A stretch of 64,000 bases of DNA. Source: Inmirania thermothiophila. Lineage in GTDB: Bacteria; Pseudomonadota; Gammaproteobacteria; DSM-100275. The notes beneath the pieces were generated by a model. That model did not search any database, had not been told where the DNA came from, and saw only the letters and a program-made list of their open reading frames with translations. Each line of letters begins with the position of its first letter. Position 1 is the first letter of the stretch. The DNA lies in assembly GCF_003751635.1 (NCBI RefSeq), contig NZ_RJVI01000001.1:324000-387999 (forward strand). Reading direction: 5' to 3'. Positions 8,393-17,963 of the stretch are shown here, piece after piece. The position numbers were made by a program, and so were the translations under genes.

Positions 8393-9300
8393 GGCTCGAG
8401 CAGATCGGCGAAGGGGCGGTCCCGCTCGAGCCGCTCCACGAACCAGGCGAGGGCCCGCCCCCGCGCGTCCTCGCGCCAGGCCAGGTGGAGGTCGGCCGGC
8501 GCGCTGGCGTGGGCGAGGCGCTTCTCCACCAGGCGCCCGGCGGCGAGGTCCGCGGCCACCAGGTAGCGGGGGACGTGGCCGACGCCGAGGCCGTGGCGGT
8601 GCGCCGCCACCTTGTCGCGCATCTCGGGCAGGGTGAGCACGTCCTGTCCCGAGAGCAGGGCGGCGGTGCGCGGGGGCAGGCGGCGGGAGCTGTCCGCCGC
8701 GGCGACGGCGCGATGGCGCAGCAGGACCTGGTCGCTCACGGGCTCCGGGGCCTCGGCCAGCGGATGGCCGCGCGGGACCACGAAGACGAAGGGCAGGTGT
8801 CCCAGGGGGCGGGTGGCGTAGCCGCCGTTGGCGGGGCCCTCGCCGCTTGCGCCGATGGCGAGATCGGCGCGCCCCGAGGCGAGGGCGTCCCAGACGCCGC
8901 CGAAGACCTCCCGCAGCAGCCGCAGGCGGGTGCCGTGGTGCTCGGCGTAGAAGGCCTCGACGAGGGGGAAGAGCCGCTCCAGCGGCAGCAGGTCCGAGAC
9001 CGCCACCGCAAGCTCCGCCTCCCAGCCGGTGGCCACCTGCCGCACCATGCGCTCCAGCCCCCCCGCCGCCCACAGCAGGTTGCGGCCCTGCTCCACGAGG
9101 ACGCGGCCGGCCTCGGTCAGGCGCGCGCGGTGGCCGCTGCGGTCGAAGAGGACGACGCCGAGGTCCTGCTCCAGCTTCTGCACCGTGTAGGTGATGGCCG
9201 AGGGGACGCGGTGCAGCTCCTCGGCGGCGGCGGCGAAGCTGCCGCGCCGCTCGATGGCGTCGAGGACCACGAGGGCGTCGAGGCTGATGCGCGGTCGCAA
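8389..9300 (-). CDS. LysR-family transcriptional regulator (YhaJ-like) of the RND operon
   Basis: A 303-residue LysR-type regulator. The N-terminal winged helix-turn-helix is clear (RRGSFAAAAEELHRVPSAIT then LEQDLGVVLFDRSG), followed by a periplasmic-binding-like effector domain. The N terminus PRISLDALVVLDAIERRGSF resembles the YhaJ branch. I chose the TTG at 9298-9300, just before RPRISLD; GGAGG lies 5 bases upstream and the resulting length is normal. The open frame extends 54 codons further, but that stretch looks non-coding. Unusually, the gene is co-directional with and 4-bp coupled to the efflux genes it presumably controls, so any autoregulation would also set pump levels. Confidence 0.88.
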   Translation of the reverse strand: MRPRISLDALVVLDAIERRGSFAAAAEELHRVPSAITYTVQKLEQDLGVVLFDRSGHRARLTEAGRVLVEQGRNLLWAAGGLERMVRQVATGWEAELAVAVSDLLPLERLFPLVEAFYAEHHGTRLRLLREVFGGVWDALASGRADLAIGASGEGPANGGYATRPLGHLPFVFVVPRGHPLAEAPEPVSDQVLLRHRAVAAADSSRRLPPRTAALLSGQDVLTLPEMRDKVAAHRHGLGVGHVPRYLVAADLAAGRLVEKRLAHASAPADLHLAWREDARGRALAWFVERLERDRPFADLLEP

Positions 9301-9387
9301 CGGCTCCTCCGCGGCGGGGGCTCTCCCCGTTTTAGGCGCAGCGCGCGCCGCTGGCAAGGGCCCCGGCGGCGGCGCCGGGCCGGCTGC

Positions 9388-9393
9388 TAGAAT
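9388..9393 (+). promoter_or_regulatory. Possible -10 box for acuI
   Basis: TAGAAT lies 57 bases before the GTG of the acrylyl-CoA reductase gene, in the 149-base gap between the divergent LysR and acuI genes. No convincing -35 hexamer is visible at the usual distance. Confidence 0.3.
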
Positions 9394-9449
9394 GGTCGGC
9401 CACCGTCGGAGCGGGGCGCCGGACGACAACCAAGAGAGGAGGCCTGCCC

Positions 9450-10454
9450 GTGAGCGCGACACCCGATGCCTTCAACGCCTGGCTCATCGAGAGGGACGAG
9501 GGCGGCTACCGCTGCGCGCCGCGCACCCTGAGCGCGGCCGACCTGCCGGAGGGCGACGTGCTGGTGCGTGTGCGCTACTCCAGCCTCAACTACAAGGACG
9601 GCCTCGCCGTCACCGGCAAGGGCAAGATCGCCCGCCGCTTCCCGCTGGTGCCGGGGATCGACCTCGCCGGCGAGGTGGTGGAGTCGGCCGCGTCCGACTT
9701 CAAGCCGGGCGACCAGGTCCTCATCACCGGCTGCGAGATCGGCGAGCTGCACTGGGGCGGCTACAGCCAGTACCAGCGCGTGCGCGCGCAGTGGCTGGTC
9801 CCGATCCCGGCGCCCTTCGACGCCCGCCTTGCCATGGGCATCGGCACCGCGGGCTTCACCGCGGCGCTGGCCGTGCTGGCGCTGGAGGACCACGGCATCG
9901 GTCCCGACCTCGGCCCCATGGTGGTGACCGGGGCGGCCGGCGGCGTCGGCAGCATCGCCGTGGTCCTGCTCGCCCGCGCCGGCTACCGGGTGGTGGCCTC
10001 CACCGGGCGGGCCGGCGAGCGCGGCCCCTTCCTGCGCGAGCTCGGCGCGGCGGAGGTGATCGAGCGCGAGGTCCTGGCCGCGCCCTGCCGGCCGCTGGAG
10101 TCGGAGACCTACGGCGGCGGCGTCGACACCGTGGGCGGGCAGACGCTGGCCTCGCTCATCGCCCGCACCCGCCACGGCGGTGCGGTGGCGGCCTGCGGCC
10201 TCGCCGGCGGCCACGAGCTCCACACCACGGTCTTCCCCTTCATCCTGCGCGGGGTCAGCCTGCTCGGCATCAACTCCGTGATCCTGCCGCCGGAGCGGCG
10301 CCGCCGCGCCTGGGACCGCCTCGCCGCCGACCTCCCGGTGGAGGTGCTGGAGCGGCTGATTCGGGTCGAGCCCATGAGCCGGCTGCGCGAGCTGGCCGAG
10401 GACATCGTCGCCGGCCGCATCGCCGGGCGCGTGGTCATCGACGTCGACGCCTGA
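9450..10454 (+). CDS. acuI: Acrylyl-CoA reductase (AcuI/YhdH), MDR superfamily
   Basis: A 334-residue medium-chain dehydrogenase/reductase of the AcuI/YhdH family. It would reduce acryloyl-CoA to propionyl-CoA with NADPH, detoxifying acrylate-type electrophiles. Family signatures include SSLNYKDGLAVTGKG near residues 44-58, FPLVPGIDLAGEV, the nucleotide-binding glycine motif VTGAAGGVGSIAVVLLA and the ending VEPMSRLRELAEDIVAGRIAG. Zinc-ligand residues of classical alcohol dehydrogenases are absent, as expected. The GTG start at 9450 is preceded by AAGAGAGGAGG and matches the family N terminus. The gene appears monocistronic; a -10-like TAGAAT lies upstream and rep follows after 59 bases with its own -10-like box. 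Confidence 0.9.
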   Translation: MSATPDAFNAWLIERDEGGYRCAPRTLSAADLPEGDVLVRVRYSSLNYKDGLAVTGKGKIARRFPLVPGIDLAGEVVESAASDFKPGDQVLITGCEIGELHWGGYSQYQRVRAQWLVPIPAPFDARLAMGIGTAGFTAALAVLALEDHGIGPDLGPMVVTGAAGGVGSIAVVLLARAGYRVVASTGRAGERGPFLRELGAAEVIEREVLAAPCRPLESETYGGGVDTVGGQTLASLIARTRHGGAVAACGLAGGHELHTTVFPFILRGVSLLGINSVILPPERRRRAWDRLAADLPVEVLERLIRVEPMSRLRELAEDIVAGRIAGRVVIDVDA

Positions 10455-10483
10455 GCGGCACCCCGCAGTCGCCCGCGCGGGGG

Positions 10484-10489
10484 TAGAAT
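10484..10489 (+). promoter_or_regulatory. Possible -10 box for rep
   Basis: TAGAAT 24 bases before the rep ATG, inside GGGGTAGAATGCGCC. The geometry would place a transcription start near 10496. The -35 region is GC-rich and not recognisable. Confidence 0.35.
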
Positions 10490-10513
10490 GCGCCGCTCGC
10501 TCGCGGAGGCGCC

Positions 10514-12514
<2,001 letters not shown>

Positions 12515-12539
12515 GCCGGCGGGCGCGGCCCCCGCGCCC

Positions 12540-12632
12540 TCAGCGGCCCTTGCGGACCTTCTTCGGCCGCGTGTTGCCGTAGGTGCCGCGCCAGATCTTG
12601 CCCCGGCGCGTGCGGCGATCACCCTTGCCCAT
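12540..12632 (-). CDS. Small ribosomal subunit protein bTHX (30S THX family)
   Basis: A 30-codon gene too short for ordinary ORF calling. Its start [14 protein letters not shown] is followed by [16 protein letters not shown] and is unmistakable for the bTHX/30S THX family. This tiny basic peptide sits in the head of the small ribosomal subunit in Thermus and has plastid and proteobacterial relatives. Fourteen of 30 residues are Arg or Lys. GGAGG lies 7 bases before the ATG at 12630-12632. It converges on rep and is followed (minus direction) by nothing closer than rep's stop 25 bases away. Confidence 0.9.
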   Translation of the reverse strand: MGKGDRRTRRGKIWRGTYGNTRPKKVRKGR

Positions 12633-12751
12633 GATGGAACCTCCGCAATCGTCAGGGATCCTCAGCGCGGCGCCATTCTACGGGCGGGACGGGCGCCGCG
12701 GAAGGCGGGCGCGCCACGGCGGCGGAAGGGGGCGGGGCCGGCGCAGGGGGT

Positions 12752-12828
<77 letters not shown>

Positions 12829-12907
12829 CTTGCGACGGCGGCCGCGCGGGATGCGGGCCGCCCCGGTGGCGCGCACTGTACCGCCGGCGCCGCCGCTGTG
12901 CAACCGG

Positions 12908-14446
12908 CTAGGGTGCGGCCACCCGCGCCGCCACCACCTCGGCGCGCAGGGCGGCCAGCGCGGCATCGGGCAGGGGGCCGAGGCCGGGATCGACGAGGCG
13001 GCGCCCGCCGGGCGGGAGGGTGCCGGGCAGGCGCTGCGCGAGGATGCGGACCCCGTCTGCGGCGGGTGCGCGGATGCGCACCACGACGTCGGCGACGGCG
13101 ACCGGCGTCGGGTTGCGAAGCTCCACCAGGACGCGGCCCGAGCGCCCGCGGCCGATGCGCACCGGCAGGTAGCGGCCGGGGCGGTGCGGGAGGTCGATGC
13201 GGGCCAGCGTCGCGTAGGCCGCGCGCCCCTCGGGGTCGTCGGCGCCGGCGGCCTCGGCGAGCAGCCGCACGGCCTCCTCGCGCCGCCCCTGGGCGAGCGC
13301 CAGCTCGCCCAGGGCGCGCAGGGCGGCGGCGGTGCGCAGCAGCCGGTTGCTGGCCTCGAGGTCGGCGCGGGCGGCCTCGCGCTCGCCCAGCTCGCGCAGG
13401 AGCAGTCCGCGGCGAAGCCGCGGGTAGTAGTAGCCGGGATTCGCGGCCACGGCGCGGTCGTAGGCGGTGCGGGCCTCGCGCCTGCGCCCGAGGGCGGCGA
13501 GGGCGTCGCCGCGCAGGGCGTGGAAGAGCGCCTCCGCGGGCTCGATGGCGAGGGCGCGCTCGGCCTCCCGCAGGGCGGCGGCGGGGTCGCCCCGGGCGAG
13601 CGTCTCGCGGCCCCGGCTCCAGGCGGCGTAGGCGGGCGCGGTGCGGCGCAGCCGTTCGGTGCGGGCCTGGTAGCGCTCGGTGCCGAGCTCGCCGCCCTGG
13701 GGCAGGGTGGCGACCCAGGCGCGCAGGGCGCGCACGCGCGCCTCCGACGGCGGGTGGGTGGCGAAGAGCCGGGCGAGCAGGTCCTTGCGCCGGCCCTTGG
13801 AGAGGCGCACGAAGGTCTCCTGGAGGCTGACCGCGGCGCGGGGGTCGTAGCCTGCCCGCGCCATGTAGAGGGCGCCGTAGCGGTCGGCCTCGAGCTCGGC
13901 CTCGCGGGAGTAGCGCAGGTTCAGCAGCCCGGCCGCGAGCCGGGCGCCGCCCACGAGCAGCGGCGCCGAGCCGCGCTCGGCGGCGCCGGCGGCCACGGCG
14001 AGCACCGCACCCTGCAGCAGGAGGCCGCGCTCCATGGCCTTGGCGCCGTGGCGCGCGGCGGCATGGACCACCTCGTGGCCGAGGACGGCGGCGAGCTCGG
14101 CCTCGCTGCCGAGTTCCAGGAGGAGGCCGCGATGCACGGCGATCTTGCCGCCGGGCATCGCCCAGGCGTTGGGGGTGCCGTCGTTGACGATGGTGAACTC
14201 GTAGGGGAGCCTGCGGTCGGCCACCGCGGCGATGCGCCGGCCCACCTCGCGCACGTAGGCGAGCAGCTGCGGGTCGGCGACATAGTCCCCGCCCTGCATC
14301 TGCCGCGCCGGCAGGTAGGCGCGGGTCCCGGTCTCGATCTCCTGCGCGGTGGAGACGAGGCGCAGCTCGCTGCGGCCGGTGACCGGATTGACGGCGCAGC
14401 CGGCGAGGAGGGCGGCGGCGGACAGGGCGATGGCGAGACGGCGCAT
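12908..14446 (-). CDS. M48-family metalloprotease lipoprotein with TPR repeats
   Basis: A 512-residue exported zinc peptidase. Residues 1-17 form a lipoprotein signal with lipobox LLAGC (Cys17), predicting a lipidated periplasmic protein. The M48 domain has HEVVH (His124, Glu125, His128) and a downstream EAELEADRYG (182-191) supplying the third zinc ligand. The segment ATHPPSEARVRAL is also typical. From about residue 280 there are several Ala-rich TPR-like helical pairs, then a C-terminal beta-rich region with no name I can give. The layout resembles the BepA/LoiP group, which handles outer-membrane protein and LPS-assembly quality control, but the extra C-terminal part makes it longer than BepA. 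Function is inferred. Confidence 0.88.
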   Translation of the reverse strand: MRRLAIALSAAALLAGCAVNPVTGRSELRLVSTAQEIETGTRAYLPARQMQGGDYVADPQLLAYVREVGRRIAAVADRRLPYEFTIVNDGTPNAWAMPGGKIAVHRGLLLELGSEAELAAVLGHEVVHAAARHGAKAMERGLLLQGAVLAVAAGAAERGSAPLLVGGARLAAGLLNLRYSREAELEADRYGALYMARAGYDPRAAVSLQETFVRLSKGRRKDLLARLFATHPPSEARVRALRAWVATLPQGGELGTERYQARTERLRRTAPAYAAWSRGRETLARGDPAAALREAERALAIEPAEALFHALRGDALAALGRRREARTAYDRAVAANPGYYYPRLRRGLLLRELGEREAARADLEASNRLLRTAAALRALGELALAQGRREEAVRLLAEAAGADDPEGRAAYATLARIDLPHRPGRYLPVRIGRGRSGRVLVELRNPTPVAVADVVVRIRAPAADGVRILAQRLPGTLPPGGRRLVDPGLGPLPDAALAALRAEVVAARVAAP

Positions 14447-14517
14447 GCTCCGCGATACCCTACCACCGCCGCGGCCGCGGCCGTAGACTGCGCCCGATCC
14501 CGAGGAGAGGTGCCGCC

Positions 14518-15135
14518 ATGTACGTGGATCTCGACGCCCTGGCCCCCGACCAGGTCTACTTCACCCTCACCCAGACCGTGATCCCGCGCCCCATCGCCTG
14601 GGTGCTGACCGGCAACGCCGACGGCTCGCTCAATCTCGCCCCCTTCTCCTATTTCAACGCCGTCGCCAGCGACCCGCCCCTGGTGATGCTCTCCATCGGC
14701 CGCAAGCCCACCGACGGCGGCCCCAAGGATACCTGCCGCAACATCGCCGAGCGCGGCCGCTTCGTGATCCACATCGCCCACCGCGAGCTGCTCGACGCCC
14801 TCAACGAGAGCTCGGCGACCCTGCCCTACGGCGAGTCGGAGCTGGAGCGGCTGGGGCTTGCGCTCGAGCCCTTCGAGGGCTTCGACCTGCCGCGCCTGGC
14901 CGCCTGCCGCATCGCCATGGCCTGCGAGCGCTTCGCCATCCACGAGATCGGTGCCGCGCCGCAGGCGCTCATCCTGGGGCGGGTGCGCAGGATCTGGTAC
15001 GACGACGCCGTCGCCGAGCACGACCCCCGCGGCCGGTTGGTGGTGCACGCCGAGCGGGTCGATCCCATCGCGCGGCTCGGCGCCAGCGAGTACGTCACCT
15101 TCGGCGCCATCGAGCGCCGCCGCCGCCCGCGGTGA
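14518..15135 (+). CDS. Flavin reductase-like, FMN-binding split-barrel protein
   Basis: A 205-residue protein of the flavin reductase-like (DIM6/NTAB) family. These split-barrel proteins bind FMN and usually reduce flavin for a partner oxygenase. The N-terminal half shows the family pattern TVIPRPIAWVLTGNADGSLNLAPFSYFNAV, then PPLVMLSIGRKP and DTCRNIAERGRFVIHI. No partner monooxygenase is adjacent, so the physiological electron acceptor is unknown. GAGGAGAGG precedes the ATG at 14518. The stop overlaps the start of the CWC gene by 4 bp (GTGA), suggesting coupling. Confidence 0.85.
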   Translation: MYVDLDALAPDQVYFTLTQTVIPRPIAWVLTGNADGSLNLAPFSYFNAVASDPPLVMLSIGRKPTDGGPKDTCRNIAERGRFVIHIAHRELLDALNESSATLPYGESELERLGLALEPFEGFDLPRLAACRIAMACERFAIHEIGAAPQALILGRVRRIWYDDAVAEHDPRGRLVVHAERVDPIARLGASEYVTFGAIERRRRPR

Positions 15136-15329
15136 ACGCGCCGGGGGCCGAGCGGCGGTGCCCGCGCTGCGGCGCGGCCTTCCGCTGCGGCATCGACGAC
15201 TCGTGCGGCTGCTGGTGCGCGCGCGACTTTCCGCCCCTGCCGCCCGAGCCCGGGATCGCGGGCTGCCTCTGCCCGCGCTGCCTCGCCGAGCGGGTGCGGC
15301 GGGTGCGGGAGGCCGAGGGCCCTCGCTAG
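15132..15329 (+). CDS. Small cysteine-rich CWC-family protein
   Basis: A 65-residue protein with nine cysteines, matching the cysteine-rich CWC family. The pattern is CPRCGAAFRCGI (Cys10, 13, 19), then CGCWC (25-29) and CLCPRC near 50. The spacing suggests a structural zinc site or sites, but no function is established that I know of. It begins with GTG at 15132, overlapping the flavin-reductase stop by 4 bp. Its own stop overlaps the end of the convergent sir2 gene by 3-4 bases. Confidence 0.8.
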   Translation: MNAPGAERRCPRCGAAFRCGIDDSCGCWCARDFPPLPPEPGIAGCLCPRCLAERVRRVREAEGPR

Positions 15330-16171
15330 GCCGGTACGGCGGCGCCGAGACGGGCCGCGGCGGCGGTGAGGGTGGCCACGCAGTCGGCCTCCCAGCGGGC
15401 CCCGGCGAGGGCGTCGCCGCGGGTGCGGCCGAGGTTGAGGATCGCCACCGGCAGGCCGCGCGCGGCCGCCGCGCGCACGAGCCGGAAGCCCGAGTAGACC
15501 ATGAGCGAGGAGCCCACCACGAGCAGCCCCGCGGCCTCCTCCACCGCCGCCTGCGCGGCGGCGGCGGCCGCCCCCGGCACGGCCTCGCCGAAGAAGACCA
15601 CGTCGGGCTTGAGCAGCCCCCCGCAGCGCCGGCACCCCGGGACGCGGAAGCCGGCGGCGAGCTCCTCCGCCAGCGCCGCGTCGCCGTCCGGCAGGACCCG
15701 GGCGGCGGGCGCGGCGGCGAAGGCCGGGTTGAGCGCGAGCAGCCGCCGCTGCAGCCGGGCGCGGGACTCCAGCGCGCCGCAGGCGAGGCAGCGCACGCGG
15801 TCGAGGCGGCCGTGCAGCTCCACCAGGCGGCGGCTGCCGGCGCGCCGGTGCAGCCCGTCCACGTTCTGGGTCACGACGGTGGAGACGAGCCCGGCCCGTT
15901 CCAGCTCGGCGAGGGCGCGATGCGCGGCGTTGGGACGGGCGGCGGCGATGCGGGGCCAGCCCGCGGCGCTGCGCGCCCAGTAGCGCCGCCGCGTCTCCGG
16001 CCCCGAGAGGAAGACCTGCAGCCGCATCGGCTCGGGCCGCTTCCAGCGTCCCTCGCGGTCGCGGTAGTCGGGGATGCCGGAGGCGGTGCTGCAGCCCGCC
16101 CCGGTGAGCACCGCCACCGGGGCGTGGCGGGCGAGCCAGGCGGCCACTTCGCGGCCCGTCCGCGTGCCCAT
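15326..16171 (-). CDS. NAD-dependent protein deacylase, Sir2 family
   Basis: A 281-residue sirtuin that would remove acyl groups from lysine using NAD+. Motifs are GAGCSTASGIPDYRD (NAD binding), TQNVDGLHRRAG, the catalytic histidine in ELHGRLDRVRC, two zinc-binding CxxC pairs (CLAC and CRRC) and VVGSSLMVYSGFRLV. The sequence resembles the class II/SIRT4-like bacterial branch rather than CobB, as GIPDYRD and the long segment before the second CxxC suggest. The ATG at 16169-16171 gives the expected N terminus. An intrinsic terminator lies just upstream, so it is probably not cotranscribed with the small gene behind it. Confidence 0.9.
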   Translation of the reverse strand: MGTRTGREVAAWLARHAPVAVLTGAGCSTASGIPDYRDREGRWKRPEPMRLQVFLSGPETRRRYWARSAAGWPRIAAARPNAAHRALAELERAGLVSTVVTQNVDGLHRRAGSRRLVELHGRLDRVRCLACGALESRARLQRRLLALNPAFAAAPAARVLPDGDAALAEELAAGFRVPGCRRCGGLLKPDVVFFGEAVPGAAAAAAQAAVEEAAGLLVVGSSLMVYSGFRLVRAAAARGLPVAILNLGRTRGDALAGARWEADCVATLTAAAARLGAAVPA

Positions 16172-16209
16172 GGGGCGAGGGTAGGCCGCCGCCGCGGCGG
16201 CGGCAAGGC

Positions 16210-16235
16210 AAAAAGATGCCGGCCCGAGGGCCGGC
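16210..16235 (-). terminator. Intrinsic terminator of the small 68-residue gene
   Basis: On the minus strand an 8-bp perfect stem (GCCGGCCC/GGGCCGGC, 16218-16225 with 16228-16235) with a 2-base loop is followed by ATCTTTTT (T run at 16210-16214). It sits 36 bases past the stop of the small gene at 16271 and 39 bases before the sir2 start. Confidence 0.8.
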
Positions 16236-16270
16236 GAAGCGAGCAACGAGGGAGAGAAAGAAAGCCTGGG

Positions 16271-16477
16271 TCAGGCGGCGGCGCGGCCGTGTCCCCCCAC
16301 GAGCGGCCCGCGCCCCTCCAGCAGGCGCGCAAGCCCCTGCCGCAGGGCGCGTCCACCGGCCGTGAGCAACCGTGCCAGGTGGCGCGCGCGCTCGGCCCGC
16401 GCCTGCTCGATGATGCGCTGCACGGCGTCGGGGTCACGCGCCAGCGCCGCCCGCTCCGGATCGATCTGCATCTTCAT
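16271..16477 (-). CDS. Small helical protein divergent from a GcvA-like regulator
   Basis: A 68-residue protein I cannot assign. From the ATG at 16475-16477 it reads MKMQIDPERAALARDPDAV, then an Arg/Ala-rich amphipathic helix (IIEQARAERARHLARLLTAGG) and a basic, glycine-ending tail. GGAG lies 8 bases upstream; a GTG three codons earlier is an alternative start. It has its own intrinsic terminator and shares an AT-rich 119-base divergent promoter region with a GcvA-type LysR gene, so it is probably that regulator's target. Short basic helical proteins in this position next to gcvA-like genes are common in Proteobacteria, from general recollection. Confidence 0.7.
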   Translation of the reverse strand: MKMQIDPERAALARDPDAVQRIIEQARAERARHLARLLTAGGRALRQGLARLLEGRGPLVGGHGRAAA

Positions 16478-16534
16478 GGCGGCCACTCCAGAGACCTTCG
16501 ATGCTGCACCGCCGCAAATTGTGGCGCGCCCGGG

Positions 16535-16590
16535 CGAGCTTTACAAACAACGATTTATCATGCGATGATTTAGGAAAGCTAAAAATTGAG
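16535..16590. promoter_or_regulatory. AT-rich divergent control region with palindrome ATCAT-GCG-ATGAT
   Basis: This stretch is strikingly AT-rich for a genome above 70% G+C. It contains a perfect 5-bp inverted repeat, ATCAT and ATGAT spaced by GCG (16557-16569), flanked by TTT and TTA. LysR regulators bind dyads of this kind between themselves and divergent targets, so it is a plausible operator for the GcvA-like protein. Confidence 0.5.
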
Positions 16591-16596
16591 GACGCG

Positions 16597-17499
16597 ATGC
16601 CGCACCGACTCCCGCCCCTCAACGCCCTGCGCGCCTTCGAGGCCGCGGCGCGCCATCTGAGCTTCACGCGCGCCGCGGAGGAGCTGCACGTGACCCCGGC
16701 GGCGGTCAGCCAGCAGGTGGCCTCGCTGGAGCGCTATCTCGGCGTGCGCCTGTTCGAGCGGCATGCCCGCAGCCTGCGCCTGACCGAGGCCGGGCGCGCC
16801 TGCCTGCCGGAGGTCAGCGAGGGCTTCCGGCTGCTGGCGCGGGGCGTGGCGCGAGTGCGGGAGGTGGGCACCACCGGGCCGCTGGTGGTGAGCGTGGCCC
16901 CGGCCTTCGCCGGCAAGTGGCTGGTGCCGCGCCTCGACCGCTTCGCCGAGCGCCACCCGCAGGTGGACGTGGAGATCTCGGCCCGCTACGGGCTGCCCGA
17001 CTTCGGCCGCGAGGAGGCCGACGTCGCCATCGACTTCAGCGACGGCCGCTATCCGCAGGGGCTGCACGCGGAGCGGCTCTTCGGCGTCAGCGCCGTGCCG
17101 CTGTGCAGCCCGTCGCTGGTGGCGCGCGGCCTGCGCGAGCCGAAGGATCTCGCCCGCTTCACGCTGCTGCACGACGAGGGCCTCGGGCGCGACACCTCGC
17201 AGCAGGGCTGGGCCTCGTGGCTGCGTCTCGCCGGCGTGGAGGGGGTCAACCCGCGGCGCGGGCCGCGGTTCAGCCACACCACGCTGGCCCTGGAGGCCGC
17301 CGCCGACGGTCAGGGGGTGGTGCTCGCCATCGACAAGCTGGCCGAGCCGGACCTCGCCGCGGGGCGGCTGGTGATCCCCTTCGACATCCGCCTGCCCCTG
17401 GAGTACGCCTACTACCTGGTCTGCCCGCGCGCGGCGGTGGAGCGGCCCAAGGTGGCCGCGTTCCGCGCCTGGCTGCTGGAGGAGGTGGCGGAGGCGTAG
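16597..17499 (+). CDS. LysR-family regulator, GcvA-like
   Basis: A 300-residue LysR-type regulator of the GcvA group. The N terminus HRLPPLNALRAFEAAARHLSF and helix-turn-helix FTRAAEELHVTPAAVSQQV are nearly diagnostic for that group, as are VSVAPAFAGKWLVPRL and DFGREEADVAIDFSDG in the effector domain. GcvA itself controls glycine cleavage, but the many GcvA-like paralogues have varied targets and no gcv genes are here. The ATG at 16597 gives a standard start; 32 codons of upstream open frame lie in the AT-rich promoter and are unlikely to be coding. The gene is divergent from the small protein at 16271-16477, its likely target. Confidence 0.9.
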   Translation: MPHRLPPLNALRAFEAAARHLSFTRAAEELHVTPAAVSQQVASLERYLGVRLFERHARSLRLTEAGRACLPEVSEGFRLLARGVARVREVGTTGPLVVSVAPAFAGKWLVPRLDRFAERHPQVDVEISARYGLPDFGREEADVAIDFSDGRYPQGLHAERLFGVSAVPLCSPSLVARGLREPKDLARFTLLHDEGLGRDTSQQGWASWLRLAGVEGVNPRRGPRFSHTTLALEAAADGQGVVLAIDKLAEPDLAAGRLVIPFDIRLPLEYAYYLVCPRAAVERPKVAAFRAWLLEEVAEA

Positions 17500-17520
17500 G
17501 CGCGCGCCGGCCGCCGCGCC

Positions 17521-17943
17521 TCAGGGCAGCTGGATGCCGCCGCCCGGGATCCCCCCGGGGGGCATGCCGCCGCCGGCGCCGCCGAGGCCCCCGCCGCCGA
17601 GGCCGCCCTCGGGGATGACGATGCGCGAGGCGGCCTCGCGGCGCAGCTCCTGCAGCTCCCGCAGGGTGTCCTCCACCGCCTCCTTGGCGGCGTCGCCGAA
17701 CTTCGCCACCGCCTCCTCGAGGCTCTTGGCCGGGATCTCGAAGGCGATGGGCAGGGTGCCCACCGCGGTGAGGATCTGCGTCTGGCCGACGTAGAGGACC
17801 TCCCGCGCCGGATCCTGGAGGCCCTCGTCGGTGACCGGGACGAGCCGGCGGATGGTGCCGGCGCGCCGGTCGGTGAAGACCTCCTCGCGGTAGAGCTGGC
17901 CCGGCTCCATCTTGAGGGCCTCGGCGATATCCTGCGTGCTCAT
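17521..17943 (-). CDS. Conserved hypothetical protein with Gly/Pro-rich tail
   Basis: A 140-residue cytoplasmic protein of unknown function. The N-terminal 100 residues look like a folded, acidic domain (LKMEPGQLYREEVFTDRRAG, then VGQTQILTAVGTLPIAFEIP), followed by an amphipathic helix, AVEDTLRELQELRREAASR. The last 30 residues are a low-complexity Gly/Pro tail with repeated GGG and PGG. Similar short proteins seem to occur in sulfur-oxidising gammaproteobacteria, from memory only. It is divergent from tmcA with just 20 bases between start codons, and converges on the GcvA-like gene. Confidence 0.7.
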   Translation of the reverse strand: MSTQDIAEALKMEPGQLYREEVFTDRRAGTIRRLVPVTDEGLQDPAREVLYVGQTQILTAVGTLPIAFEIPAKSLEEAVAKFGDAAKEAVEDTLRELQELRREAASRIVIPEGGLGGGGLGGAGGGMPPGGIPGGGIQLP

Positions 17944-17963
17944 GCTGACCTCTCGGGTTCGCG

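Noticed and set aside
14518..15329. Flavin reductase plus CWC protein as a two-component oxygenase
   Set aside because: No oxygenase partner lies nearby; the CWC protein is too small and has no such motif.
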